Source of the DNA: Gammaproteobacteria bacterium
GTDB lineage: Bacteria; Pseudomonadota; Gammaproteobacteria; Pseudomonadales; Azotimanducaceae_A
Direction of reading: 5' to 3'
DNA: 64,000 nucleotides
Assembly (NCBI GenBank): GCA_012960755.1
Contig: DUAT01000012.1
Span: forward strand, 34,007 to 98,006
Below are positions 1 to 8,408 of this stretch, in pieces. How positions within the stretch are numbered: the first letter of the stretch is position 1; the number at the start of each line of letters is the position of its first letter. The position numbers and the translations under genes are program-made. A model generated the notes under the pieces. It was not told where the DNA came from and did not search any database. It saw only the letters and a list, made by a program, of their open reading frames with translations.

Positions 1-1441
1 AAGGCTCACCAAACAGGAACGGGTCCTGCAACACCTGCGCAATCTGGGATCGTAACTGCGCCAGGGGGTAATCGCGGACATCATGCCCGTCGATTAACAA
101 TTGCCCAGGGCTGACATCGAGCAAGCGGGTAAACAGTTTCAACAGCGTTGATTTGCCTGACCCGATCCGTCCTACAATCGCCAGGGACTCCCCAGGCCTG
201 ATAGTCAGACTAATATTTTTCAGAACTTTTACATCGGTCCTGGGATAGGTATAACTCAAATTACAGAGCTGAAACTCCCCCTGGATTTGATCTGGTGTTT
301 TGTGACTGGGGCGATCCTCGATTTCAGGTACCGCATCATAAATCTCATAAAGCCTGTCGGTTGCGACAGCCGAGCGCTGTACGATCGTGACAAACATGCC
401 CGCCATTCGAATAGGCTGTAACAACATACTCAGGCAATACAAAAAAAACACCAGGTCACCAACCGTCAGCTCATTGGTTAGTACTAAATGGCCACCATAT
501 ATGATAATCACGAGTTGTGCGGCGGAAGCAAAAAATGGCATCCATGCCATCATCAGGGAATTAATCCTCGCCTGGGCGTAGAAAGCTTTGGCGTAGGCAT
601 TATTTGTGCTCCAGAATCGTTTGATCTCGCTCTCCTCCTGGGCCTGGGCCTGAACCGTTCTTATGCCACTTAAGTTTTCCTGGGTATGAGAAGCAAGACT
701 CGATAACCGTTCCTGCACTTCGCGGGAGGTCACCGCGAGCTGCCCGGCAACATGTTTAGCATAGATAAATATAATAGGCATAAACGGTAAGACGAGCAGC
801 GTCAGTGAAGGGGATTTACCCAGCATGAAACTGACGGCAAACAAGGGGGCATAAATCATGATGACAAACATAAAGGAGCCAAAGGCAATCAGCCTTTGTA
901 TCAGGGAGATATCCTGGATCGCCCGGGTCATAATATCCCCGACACCCATACGGGCAAAGAAATCACTCCCCTGTTTTTGCACCGACGCATACAGTCGTTG
1001 CCTCAAGTCATAGGACACACCGATGCTTGCACGCCGTACCGCCCGCCGGGCAAACATGACAAAGAAAAAACGCATTAACACGCAAGCGACGATGCCCAGG
1101 GTGATTTCGCCAACGGTAAATTTCAGATCACTGCGGGTAACAATCGTGCTGATGATCAACAGGACTCGCAACAGGTAGTCGACAAAGGTCTCGGGTTGGG
1201 ATAACTCCGTTTCAGCACCGTTTTGAAAGCTGCTCACCACCTCGCCAATGGCATCAATTCCTGCCGAGACCAGGTAAAAAGCACTGATTTCGAAAAATCG
1301 GGCGACAAAGAAAGCGGCAAAGCCCACCAGAATCTGCGTACGGTAGGGATTAATAAAAGGGATTAAGCGGCGTAAAGACTTCAAAGAACACTTCTGTTTG
1401 TGTTTGCAAAAAGCCCCGTCATTCTTGCACAATTGCTGCAT
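1..1441 (-). CDS. ABC exporter, fused permease-ATPase (MsbA/MdlB-like), 3' end cut off
   Basis: The leftward frame runs off the window edge. It begins with a six-helix type ABC transmembrane domain (hydrophobic stretches between about 1340 and 760). It then enters a nucleotide-binding domain with a Walker A motif GRIGSGKST near 160-185 and a Q-loop reading QVLQDPFLFGE at about 20-50. The signature motif, Walker B and H-loop lie outside the window. This order is that of half-size lipid or drug exporters, which dimerise in the inner membrane; the substrate cannot be told. The start is uncertain: ATG at 1441, ATG at 1471 in the same frame, or TTG at 1384. The two ATGs belong to successive copies of the 30-bp repeat that separates this gene from the divergent gene at 1574. 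No strong ribosome binding site marks any of them. Confidence 0.88.
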   Translation of the reverse strand, partial: MQQLCKNDGAFCKHKQKCSLKSLRRLIPFINPYRTQILVGFAAFFVARFFEISAFYLVSAGIDAIGEVVSSFQNGAETELSQPETFVDYLLRVLLIISTIVTRSDLKFTVGEITLGIVACVLMRFFFVMFARRAVRRASIGVSYDLRQRLYASVQKQGSDFFARMGVGDIMTRAIQDISLIQRLIAFGSFMFVIMIYAPLFAVSFMLGKSPSLTLLVLPFMPIIFIYAKHVAGQLAVTSREVQERLSSLASHTQENLSGIRTVQAQAQEESEIKRFWSTNNAYAKAFYAQARINSLMMAWMPFFASAAQLVIIIYGGHLVLTNELTVGDLVFFLYCLSMLLQPIRMAGMFVTIVQRSAVATDRLYEIYDAVPEIEDRPSHKTPDQIQGEFQLCNLSYTYPRTDVKVLKNISLTIRPGESLAIVGRIGSGKSTLLKLFTRLLDVSPGQLLIDGHDVRDYPLAQLRSQIAQVLQDPFLFGEP

Positions 1442-1585
1442 GACTAAAAGCACGCCACATAATTGACGCATGACTAAAAAACGTCACACAAATGCTGGAT
1501 GACTAAAAGCCGTTAAGTATAATGCGGCGTTTCACTCGATCGATAATCTGTATCTTTTTATGACTAATAGCTTATGACTAACAGC
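1440..1585. repeat. Degenerate ATGACTAA repeat array between divergent starts
   Basis: The motif ATGACTAA(A/T/C)A occurs at 1440, 1470, 1499, 1560 and 1574. The first three copies are units of an imperfect 29-30 bp tandem repeat. The last two are a 14-bp tandem duplication, TTATGACTAATAGC followed by TTATGACTAACAGC. The fifth copy is the real start of the gene at 1574. Copies one to four each open a frame of only 5-10 codons. On the other strand, the GCATGAC core of the first two copies gives in-frame ATG codons for the leftward ABC gene. Confidence 0.85.
1518..1523 (+). promoter_or_regulatory. Possible -10 element for the gene at 1574
   Basis: A perfect TATAAT lies 50 bases before the start codon. 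The -35 position, around 1495-1500 (CTGGAT), is poor, so this is a modest candidate. If used, the first three ATGACTAA repeat copies would be outside the transcript and the fourth inside it. Confidence 0.35.
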
Positions 1586-2233
1586 GGCAGCGAAATTCTG
1601 GCCAAACAACCTCTTGTTTTTAGCAGCCTGGTGTTGAGCCTGGCATTTACCAGTGGTTTTATCATCATGTCCATAGAGCTATTGGGCGGCCGGATTCTAG
1701 CTCCCTATTTTGGCAGCAGTATTTACGTCTGGGGCAGTATCATCACGATTTTTATGTTGTCGCTGGCAGTGGGTTATCTCATTGGCGGCCGGTTATCCCT
1801 GTCTAATCCCAACCTGGGTCGATATGGATCCTTCTATGCGACTGCAGCACTGGCCTTGTTACCCCTCATCCTGTTTGGCGAATCGATAATGGATGCGGTG
1901 TTCGTGCGAATCGAGGATCCACGTTATGGCTCCCTGGTGGCAAGTTCATTACTCTTCTTCGTTCCAACCGCCATTCTCGGGTTGATTGCACCTTATTCAG
2001 TCCGCCTGCTGGTTGAAAACGCCAGGGAGAGTGGCAAGATCGCCGGGGGTCTGTATTTTGTATCAACCCTGGGGAGCGCCATCGGTACGCTCGCCACTTC
2101 GTTCTACCTCATCTTATGGTTCGAGGTGAATCAAATCCTGCTAACCATGGTTGTTGTTTTATTCATCTGTGCAATCAGTGCCATTGCTGCCAACCGATAT
2201 CTGCCAGACTTCGAACCTGGGTCAGACACTTAA
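1574..2233 (+). CDS. Membrane protein, N-terminal half of a spermidine-synthase-like pair
   Basis: This 219-residue protein is almost all membrane helices, about six, with glycine-rich turns such as SIELLGGRILAPYFG near residue 35 and PTAILGLIAPYSVRLL near 130. These motifs are typical of the membrane portion of fused MFS-like/spermidine-synthase-like proteins. The next gene starts on the A of its TAA stop (TAATG) and supplies the SAM-binding half, so the two are probably translationally coupled and act together. The start ATG is the last of five repeated ATGACTAA motifs; the copy 14 bases upstream opens a five-codon frame whose TGA overlaps this ATG. The family assignment is firm for the fold; the biochemical role is unknown. 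Confidence 0.8.
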   Translation: MTNSGSEILAKQPLVFSSLVLSLAFTSGFIIMSIELLGGRILAPYFGSSIYVWGSIITIFMLSLAVGYLIGGRLSLSNPNLGRYGSFYATAALALLPLILFGESIMDAVFVRIEDPRYGSLVASSLLFFVPTAILGLIAPYSVRLLVENARESGKIAGGLYFVSTLGSAIGTLATSFYLILWFEVNQILLTMVVVLFICAISAIAANRYLPDFEPGSDT

Positions 2234-3180
2234 TGATAGCACTCATTGATTACAGACCTGGGCGGTTGAGAAGTTTGATTTTTAAGAGCCCGTATTTTGC
2301 GATATTTGTTTCGATCGTTTGCATCCTTGTACCCACCTCTGCATTTTCAAAAGAAATACACAAGGAAAAATCCCTCTACCGCAACATTATCGTCAAGGAA
2401 CAATCCGGGCGGCGGTGCCTGGTTTTCACCCTCAAACGCGGCGACCGCAATCAAACCTGCATGGATCTCGAAAACCCACGAAAGCTTGTATTCCCCTATG
2501 TTCGCATGACCATGGGTGGGCTGCTGGTAAACAGCAAACCTGACAGGATGCTCATTATCGGGTTAGGCGGTGGGTCGATTCCGCTGACCCTTGGGGAACT
2601 GTTCCCCAACGCACATATAGATATCGTTGAAATCGATGAGGCGGTGATTCGCGTCGCCAGGAAATATTTCAATTTCGTCGAAACCAGCAGAGTACAAGTT
2701 CACGTTGCAGATGCCAGGGTTTATATCAAAAGAGCGGGACTGCAGCAGAAACACTATGATCTGATCATCCTGGATGCATTTACCGGGGACTATATTCCAG
2801 AACACCTGATGACAACAGAATTTTTGCAGGAGACCAAGCAACTACTGACGCGCGAAGGCTTGCTGGTCGCCAACACATTTTCGACGAGCGAGCTCTACGA
2901 CCATGAGTCGGTGACTTACCAGGAGGTTTTTGGGGATTTTCTGAACTTCAGAATGCCCAGTACCGGTAACCGGGTCATTCTGGCGAGTATGCAACCCTTA
3001 CCCAGTCTCTTCGCACTACGCAGCAAGGCAAAGCGGTTTAGCGCAGCAATGGATAACTACGGTGTAGACATAGAGTCTTTTCCTAAATACATGAGCCGAA
3101 AAATAGACTGGGATGCCAGTAAACGCGCGCTTACTGACCAATATAATCCTGCCAATTTACTTCAGGGTGACTCATACTAG
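2233..3180 (+). CDS. Spermidine synthase-like SAM-dependent protein
   Basis: This 315-residue protein has one hydrophobic segment near residues 18-37, which may be a signal or anchor. A polyamine-synthase-type Rossmann domain follows. The SAM-binding loop reads IIGLGGGSIPLTLGELFP (about residue 100), with the acidic pair IVEIDEAV after the next strand, a DARVYI segment, and LDAFTGDYIPEHL where true synthases place catalytic residues. A longer frame extends upstream to 2116, but ATG 2233 overlaps the previous stop and avoids running through the partner gene. True SpeE proteins are soluble and lack the leader, so polyamine synthesis is not assured; a membrane- or periplasm-linked methyl or aminopropyl transfer is equally possible. 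Confidence 0.75.
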   Translation: MIALIDYRPGRLRSLIFKSPYFAIFVSIVCILVPTSAFSKEIHKEKSLYRNIIVKEQSGRRCLVFTLKRGDRNQTCMDLENPRKLVFPYVRMTMGGLLVNSKPDRMLIIGLGGGSIPLTLGELFPNAHIDIVEIDEAVIRVARKYFNFVETSRVQVHVADARVYIKRAGLQQKHYDLIILDAFTGDYIPEHLMTTEFLQETKQLLTREGLLVANTFSTSELYDHESVTYQEVFGDFLNFRMPSTGNRVILASMQPLPSLFALRSKAKRFSAAMDNYGVDIESFPKYMSRKIDWDASKRALTDQYNPANLLQGDSY

Positions 3181-3191
3181 GCACTTAAGCT

Positions 3192-3713
3192 ATGCGCACC
3201 ATAATCAACAAAGTGCTCGATCAACTCGAAGCTGCCTATCCACCGGAAGGACAGACTCTGGATCGTGGGTCACTATTGCCGTTGATGCATCTGCTCCCTG
3301 CGGTTCAGGATGCGTACGTGGAGTTGATTCAGCAGGCGTTAACTCTGTTGATGCAAGGACGTGACCAGGAGAGTCACGACTTACTGCAGCGTCAACGAGA
3401 TGCCCTTGATACCACCTTTGAGCGTATTGCCAGCTTGATCGACGAGATATCAGAATCTGACCAGCAACTGCTGAAATTCATCGTTGAATATCTGTTTACC
3501 CGCGCACGGCTGGTTGAAGAGCTAAAAATGTTTCCCCATTACGGGTTGGAATTGCTCGACAGGCTCACTATCGATGAAAGTATTGAAGAAACCATCCATT
3601 ACATGGAAACGGTAATGACCGGCCGCAGTGGTCTGTACCAGACCATTCAGGAGCACTACAACAATCTGACACGCCCTGCCGAAGAAACCTCTGGCAGCAT
3701 GGTTCTGCGGTGA
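3192..3713 (+). CDS. Uncharacterised helical protein, 173 aa
   Basis: I do not recognise this protein. It is acidic and predicted to be largely alpha-helical, rich in Leu, Glu and Gln, with no signal peptide, membrane segment or cysteines. It starts 11 bases after the stop of the spermidine-synthase-like gene and reads the same way, so it is likely the last gene of that operon. The start at 3192 follows a weak purine stretch. It converges with the acyl-CoA synthetase across a short gap. Confidence 0.7.
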   Translation: MRTIINKVLDQLEAAYPPEGQTLDRGSLLPLMHLLPAVQDAYVELIQQALTLLMQGRDQESHDLLQRQRDALDTTFERIASLIDEISESDQQLLKFIVEYLFTRARLVEELKMFPHYGLELLDRLTIDESIEETIHYMETVMTGRSGLYQTIQEHYNNLTRPAEETSGSMVLR

Positions 3714-3750
3714 AAATATCTCTGGCGGGTTGCTAGTGTAGGACCCGACA

Positions 3751-5286
3751 TTAAATTTGCTTGCCGTGACCTTCCCAGTATCGGTCTTTCAATAGCCTTT
3801 TGTACAACTTACCTGTCGGATGCCTGGGTAGTTCCCTATCGAAATCAATAGACCGTGGGCACTTGATGTGGGAAATCTGGTCGCGACAATATTCGATCAG
3901 CTCCTCTTCGAGTTCCGGCCCGGCATCGTCAAAGTTTTTCGGCTGTACCACGGCCTTAACCTCTTCACCAAAGTCTTCATTAGGCACACCGAATACCGCC
4001 ACATCCATTACCTTGGGGTGGGTCACGAGAATATTCTCTGCTTCCTGCGGGTATATATTGACCCCGCCAGAGATGATCATGTAACTCTTTCGGTCCGTCA
4101 GGTAGAGGTAGCCTTCTTCATCAACATACCCCACATCTCCCAGGGTGCTCCAACCCTTTGCGTGTTTTGATTCCGCAGTCTTCGCCTTGTCGTTATAATA
4201 CTCAAACTCACCGCCACCTTCGAAGTAGATCGTGCCGATTTCACCCGCGGCAACGTCTTCGCCATCGTCATCAACAATATGTAGCAGCGCCCCCATGGAT
4301 CGACCCACCGAACCCTTGTGGGCAAGCCAATCCTCTGAATTTATCGCTACAAACCCATTCCCCTCGGTACCGGCGTAATACTCCTGGATGACGGGACCCC
4401 ACCACGTAATCATGTCTTCCTTAACTTTAACGGGGCAAGGGGCGGCAGCGTGGATCGCACACTCAAGGCTGGAAATGTCATATTGCAGACGTTGCTTCTC
4501 TTCGAGCTTAAGCATGCGAATAAACATAGTGGGAACCCATTGGCTATGGGTGACCTTGTATTTCTCAATGGCTGCCAGCGCATCTTCTGGTTCAAAGTGT
4601 TTCATAATCACACAGGTGGTGCCGCCCATAACGAAGGCCAGGGTGAAGGTCAGGGGAGCAGAGTGGTACAAGGGCGCCGGTGACAGGTAGATCGAGTCTT
4701 CGCTGGCGCCATACAGGGCGGCAAACAAACTCGGTCCTGTATCCGCGCCAAATTCACCTTCAGGCAAAGGTTTGAGTATTCCTTTTGGCCGGCCAGTAGT
4801 GCCAGATGAATAGAGCATCGACGCACCGATACACTCATCGTCGATCTCACTGGTTGGCAGTCCCGCTAAAGTTCCTTCCCAGCTCTCAAACCCCGCGATG
4901 GTTCCATCGAGCATGAAATGGGACTCCACATTCGGCATTTTACCGATCAGTTTCTCGACCACAGACTGGCGATCTTTCGAAGTGATAAACAGCTTCGCCT
5001 GACAATCGTTAACAATATACTCAACTTCTGATTCCTGCAGTCGGTAACTGATTGTCGTGAAATAAAGGCCGGAGCGTAGTGCTGCAAGGCATATCTGTAT
5101 GAAACTGACATGGTTCTCCAGCAAAATGGCAATATGGTCACCCTTTTGCAGACCCAGCTTACGAAATAACTGGGCTGCCTGGTTAGAGTGTTCATTGATT
5201 GCCTTGAAGGTGACAGTTTGACCGGAGTCCGCCATGATATAGGCGGCCTTGTCCGGGTCCTTTCGCGCAAGTTCTGCTGGATGCAT
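3751..5286 (-). CDS. Acyl-CoA synthetase / AMP-dependent ligase
   Basis: This 511-residue member of the adenylate-forming superfamily activates a carboxylic acid with ATP to an acyl-AMP and then makes the CoA thioester. The P-loop SSGTTGRPKG is at about residues 160-169, the A5 motif EYYAGTEG near 310, STLGDVGYVDEEGYLYLTDR near 390-410, and the closing PTGKLYKRLL with the catalytic lysine near 495. Length and motif order are complete. It resembles the FadD3/FadD17-like enzymes often found with steroid or branched-acid catabolism in proteobacteria, but no such cluster adjoins, so the substrate is open. It stands alone, convergent with the previous operon and divergent from the PilZ gene. Confidence 0.9.
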   Translation of the reverse strand: MHPAELARKDPDKAAYIMADSGQTVTFKAINEHSNQAAQLFRKLGLQKGDHIAILLENHVSFIQICLAALRSGLYFTTISYRLQESEVEYIVNDCQAKLFITSKDRQSVVEKLIGKMPNVESHFMLDGTIAGFESWEGTLAGLPTSEIDDECIGASMLYSSGTTGRPKGILKPLPEGEFGADTGPSLFAALYGASEDSIYLSPAPLYHSAPLTFTLAFVMGGTTCVIMKHFEPEDALAAIEKYKVTHSQWVPTMFIRMLKLEEKQRLQYDISSLECAIHAAAPCPVKVKEDMITWWGPVIQEYYAGTEGNGFVAINSEDWLAHKGSVGRSMGALLHIVDDDGEDVAAGEIGTIYFEGGGEFEYYNDKAKTAESKHAKGWSTLGDVGYVDEEGYLYLTDRKSYMIISGGVNIYPQEAENILVTHPKVMDVAVFGVPNEDFGEEVKAVVQPKNFDDAGPELEEELIEYCRDQISHIKCPRSIDFDRELPRHPTGKLYKRLLKDRYWEGHGKQI

Positions 5287-5451
5287 CTATTTAAGCCTTT
5301 TGATTTTAATACGAATGGGATAACAATGCCTTTGCCAACTGAAAAACTCAAGTGACGACTCAAATGAGAAATCAGCCATGATCAGGAGGATTAAGCTATT
5401 GAACCCTTAGGGGAAATTGTGTTCGAATAACAACAAGCGCACGGTAAGAAT

Positions 5452-5829
5452 ATGCAGACAGAAAAACGTCAACACCCCCGGTACTCTCAAGTAGATCTTT
5501 TGGTAAAGGTCACTCGAGGTGGTATTGTGGGTTTCCTGAAAGTGAGCCCTGCCTCGAAGTGCTTTGATTTCAGCCTTTCCGGGATACTGTTTGGCAGCAA
5601 GGAGTCTTTCCGGGTCGATGACAAACTGGTGCTCGACCTTGCGGTGCGAGACGTCGAACTCAGTGAAATCCCCGCCGTGGTTGTCAATTCAAAGCAAGAA
5701 GATGGAGGCATGTTCTGCACCGGTGTCAAATTCTGCTTCGACAGCAATCGCATGCGCAAACCAGACATCATGCATGCCCTCCGACAGATCGAGGATCAGC
5801 TGCGGGTCGCCCGGGAATTTCCTACTTAA
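5452..5829 (+). CDS. PilZ-domain protein
   Basis: This 125-residue protein carries both c-di-GMP-binding signatures of PilZ domains: RQHPR near the N-terminus (RxxxR) and DFSLSG near residue 40 (D/NxSxxG), followed by a beta-rich body. It has nothing but the domain, so it is probably a small soluble c-di-GMP receptor acting on a partner. No motility or polysaccharide gene adjoins to suggest which. It is divergent from the acyl-CoA synthetase and is followed by the long regulatory gap before nrdJa. Confidence 0.8.
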   Translation: MQTEKRQHPRYSQVDLLVKVTRGGIVGFLKVSPASKCFDFSLSGILFGSKESFRVDDKLVLDLAVRDVELSEIPAVVVNSKQEDGGMFCTGVKFCFDSNRMRKPDIMHALRQIEDQLRVAREFPT

Positions 5830-5873
5830 CCCTGCTTTACACTCCCACATGTTGTGTTACTATCGTCAGTCAG

Positions 5874-5889
5874 GCACTATATGTAGTTG
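5874..5889 (+). promoter_or_regulatory. NrdR-box-like site upstream of nrdJa
   Basis: The 16 bases GCACTATATGTAGTTG match the NrdR box consensus (ACACWATATWTAGTGT) at about 12 of 16 positions, including the central CACTATAT and TAGT. NrdR boxes normally come as a pair about three helical turns apart; I do not see a good second copy at the expected distance. The site is 253 bases before nrdJa, in the only gap that could regulate the reductase operon. Confidence 0.5.
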
Positions 5890-5914
5890 CTGTGCCTTGA
5901 AATTGGTCCGTTCA

Positions 5915-5983
5915 CTGACAACAGGTTGACCAGCATGCTGACAACAGGTTGACCAGCATGCTGACAACAGGTTGACCAGCATG
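5915..5983. repeat. Three exact 23-bp tandem repeats before nrdJa
   Basis: CTGACAACAGGTTGACCAGC plus ATG is repeated three times without a change at 5915-5937, 5938-5960 and 5961-5983. Each junction forms the palindrome AGCATGCT, and each unit holds a TTGACC that resembles a -35 element. The third copy has TAATTC 17 bases on, a weak -10. Perfect identity points to recent expansion. Confidence 0.95.
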
Positions 5984-6025
5984 CTTTCAATCGCTAATTC
6001 ACCGGAAAGTACAATTTCAGGTATT

Positions 6026-6053
6026 TTTGAGCAGCACTATTTGAGCAACACTA
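6026..6053. repeat. 14-bp tandem duplication in the nrdJa leader
   Basis: TTTGAGCAGCACTA at 6026-6039 is followed directly by TTTGAGCAACACTA at 6040-6053, one mismatch, and then by a partial third copy (AGAGCAATG). Together with the 23-bp array and the NrdR-like site it fills the 312-base gap 5830-6141. I see no gene in that gap. Confidence 0.8.
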
Positions 6054-6141
6054 AGAGCAATGCAGGCACAGTGGCAATTGCTCAAAAATAACCAAAAGAT
6101 CACTCACAGGTGACATACATCGCATCAATCAGGGGCAAACA

Positions 6142-8331
6142 ATGGATCCAACCGCATCATCCACGCAAGACAATTCACAAGGCAATAAGCCCGGCTTAAA
6201 AGCCATCCCAAAATCTGTTAATGATATTAAATTCCAGGAAACCTCCATGGATATCTGGGAGAGTAAGTATTGTCTTAAAACAAAACAGGGTGAACGCGTA
6301 GACCAGAATATAGACGAGACCTACAAACGTGTGGCACAGGCTCTGTCTGACGTCGAGTTGGAACCAAAACGCAAGCAATGGAATGAGAAATTTCTCTGGG
6401 CACTCCGGCATGGTGTTATTCCCGCGGGCCGAATTATTTCAAATGCCGGAGCAAGGGAACACAAACCGGCAACCTCCACGATCAACTGTACTGTCTCCGG
6501 CACGATTCACGATTCCATGGAGGATATTCTAAACAAGAACGTTGAGGCTGGCCTTACCCTGAAGGCGGGCTGCGGGATTGGTTACGAATACTCCACCTTG
6601 CGACCCAAGGGCGCTTATGTCACAGGCGCCGGGGCTTATACCTCTGGCCCCCTGTCGTTTATGGATATTTATGACAAGACCTGCTTTACCGTTTCTTCTG
6701 CAGGTGGTCGCCGTGGCGCGCAAATGGCAACCTTTGAGGTAGGTCATCCGGATGTTATCGAATTTATCCGGGCCAAACGTGAGGATGGCCGCCTGCGGCA
6801 GTTCAATTTATCCCTGCTGATCACCCAAGAATTCATGGAAGCGGTCAAGAATGATAAAGAATGGCGCTTGAGCTTTCCTCTCACACAGGAAGAAGTCGAT
6901 TCTGACAGCATCGATCTCAACGATGCATCAGAGGTGATCTGGCGAGAATTCCCGGTCAAGGACCGTTATGTTGTCAATATCGATGGTCTGGTTGCCTGCA
7001 GGATTACCAAGGTCCTCAAGGCGCAAAGGCTGTGGGACATGATCATGGCATCAACCTATGATTTCGCGGAACCGGGATTCATTCTCATCGACAAGGTGAA
7101 TGAGATGAATAACAACTGGTTCTGTGAAGATATCCGGGCAACTAATCCCTGCGGTGAGCAACCATTGCCGCCTTATGGCAGCTGCCTGCTAGGGTCCGTC
7201 AATCTCTGCCGGTTTGTTGAAAAACCATTTACATCGGAGGCAAAATTCAACTGGGATGAATTCAGAGAGGTCGTCACAGTATTCAGCAGAATGTTGGATA
7301 ATGTGGTTGAAATCAATGGGTTACCGCTGGAGAAACAGCGTCAGGAAATTTTTCGCAAGCGCCGTCACGGCATGGGATACCTGGGGCTTGGGTCGACCAT
7401 CACAATGTTGGGTCTGTCCTATGGCGACAAGTCGTCAGTTGCTTTCACCGAAGATGTCACCCGTGAACTCGCCGTGGTCGGATGGCAAGCGGGGTTGGAC
7501 CTGGCGAGGGAGAAAGGCGCTGCACCCATCATGGAAGAAGAGTTTGAGGTCACGGGTGAAATGCTACACATACGGCCTGAAATGTCTGCCGATGGCATTC
7601 GGCTTGGAGACAAGATCAAGGGCAAGGTATTGCACGCCAGATACAGTCGTTACATGCAAAAAATAGCCCGCATCAATCCAGCACTGGTCGAGGAGTTGGC
7701 TGAAGTGGGTTGCCGCTACACCCACCATAGTTCCATCGCGCCAACCGGTACCATCTCTTTGTCGCTCGCCAACAATGCCAGCAATGGTATTGAGCCGAGT
7801 TTTGCGCACTTCTATTCACGCAATGTCATCCGTGAAGGTAAGAAATCCAAAGAAAAAGTCGATGTTTATTCTTTTGAATTATTGGCCTATAGAGCCATGG
7901 TCAACCCGGAAGCTGACCCCTATAGTGACGATCCAGGCGCACAGTTGCCTGACTACTTCAGAGCGGCAGATGATATCAGTCCAATAAACCATGTGGACAT
8001 CCAGGCTGCCGCACAAAAATGGATCGACTCATCGATATCCAAAACTGCCAATGTGCCAACAGATTATCCGTTTGAGGATTTCAAGAATATTTACCTCTAC
8101 GCCTATGAACAGGGACTTAAAGGCTGCACCACCTTTCGATTTAACCCCGAGGCGTTCCAGGGTGTCCTGGTTAAGGAGTCAGACCTGGAAGGTACAACCT
8201 ACCAATTCACCCTGGATGACGGCTCGACCGTAGCAGTGAAAGGTAACGAAGAGATCGAATACGATGGTGAACTGCATACCGCAGCCAATCTGTTTGATGC
8301 ACTTAAAGAAGGCTATTACGGTAAGTTCTGA
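6142..8331 (+). CDS. nrdJa: Class II (B12-dependent) ribonucleotide reductase, catalytic subunit
   Basis: This protein reduces ribonucleotides to deoxyribonucleotides with an adenosylcobalamin-derived thiyl radical, so it works with or without oxygen. It has 729 residues. The first redox cysteine lies in STINCTVSG (about residue 115). The finger-loop motif NPCGEQPLPPYGSC (about 335) carries the radical cysteine and the catalytic glutamate. GCTTFRFNP follows near the C-terminus. It lacks the C-terminal cysteine tail, which is on the separate next gene, matching the split NrdJa/NrdJb described in Pseudomonas. A long N-terminal extension without an obvious ATP cone precedes the barrel. It leads the operon nrdJa-nrdJb-thyA and is likely under NrdR control, judging by the upstream box. 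Confidence 0.95.
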   Translation: MDPTASSTQDNSQGNKPGLKAIPKSVNDIKFQETSMDIWESKYCLKTKQGERVDQNIDETYKRVAQALSDVELEPKRKQWNEKFLWALRHGVIPAGRIISNAGAREHKPATSTINCTVSGTIHDSMEDILNKNVEAGLTLKAGCGIGYEYSTLRPKGAYVTGAGAYTSGPLSFMDIYDKTCFTVSSAGGRRGAQMATFEVGHPDVIEFIRAKREDGRLRQFNLSLLITQEFMEAVKNDKEWRLSFPLTQEEVDSDSIDLNDASEVIWREFPVKDRYVVNIDGLVACRITKVLKAQRLWDMIMASTYDFAEPGFILIDKVNEMNNNWFCEDIRATNPCGEQPLPPYGSCLLGSVNLCRFVEKPFTSEAKFNWDEFREVVTVFSRMLDNVVEINGLPLEKQRQEIFRKRRHGMGYLGLGSTITMLGLSYGDKSSVAFTEDVTRELAVVGWQAGLDLAREKGAAPIMEEEFEVTGEMLHIRPEMSADGIRLGDKIKGKVLHARYSRYMQKIARINPALVEELAEVGCRYTHHSSIAPTGTISLSLANNASNGIEPSFAHFYSRNVIREGKKSKEKVDVYSFELLAYRAMVNPEADPYSDDPGAQLPDYFRAADDISPINHVDIQAAAQKWIDSSISKTANVPTDYPFEDFKNIYLYAYEQGLKGCTTFRFNPEAFQGVLVKESDLEGTTYQFTLDDGSTVAVKGNEEIEYDGELHTAANLFDALKEGYYGKF

Positions 8332-8408
8332 TAATTTAAGCAAACTTCATTAGCGACGCATCGTTAGCACCTTTTATAGAAACCTTTATTTGAAGAGATT
8401 AGGAAAAA

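Noticed and set aside
1440..1585. CRISPR-like array
   Set aside because: The units are degenerate and lie directly end to end or irregularly spaced, with no equal-length unique spacers and no cas genes.
2116..2232. Upstream extension of the spermidine-synthase-like gene
   Set aside because: It would overlap the membrane gene by about 118 bases in another frame, and the added residues look non-coding.
5915..5983. CRISPR or iteron origin
   Set aside because: Three contiguous 23-bp copies have no spacers, and no replication protein gene is near.
5830..6141. Cobalamin riboswitch before the B12-dependent reductase
   Set aside because: I could not find the conserved B12-box or the paired core; repeats occupy most of the gap.
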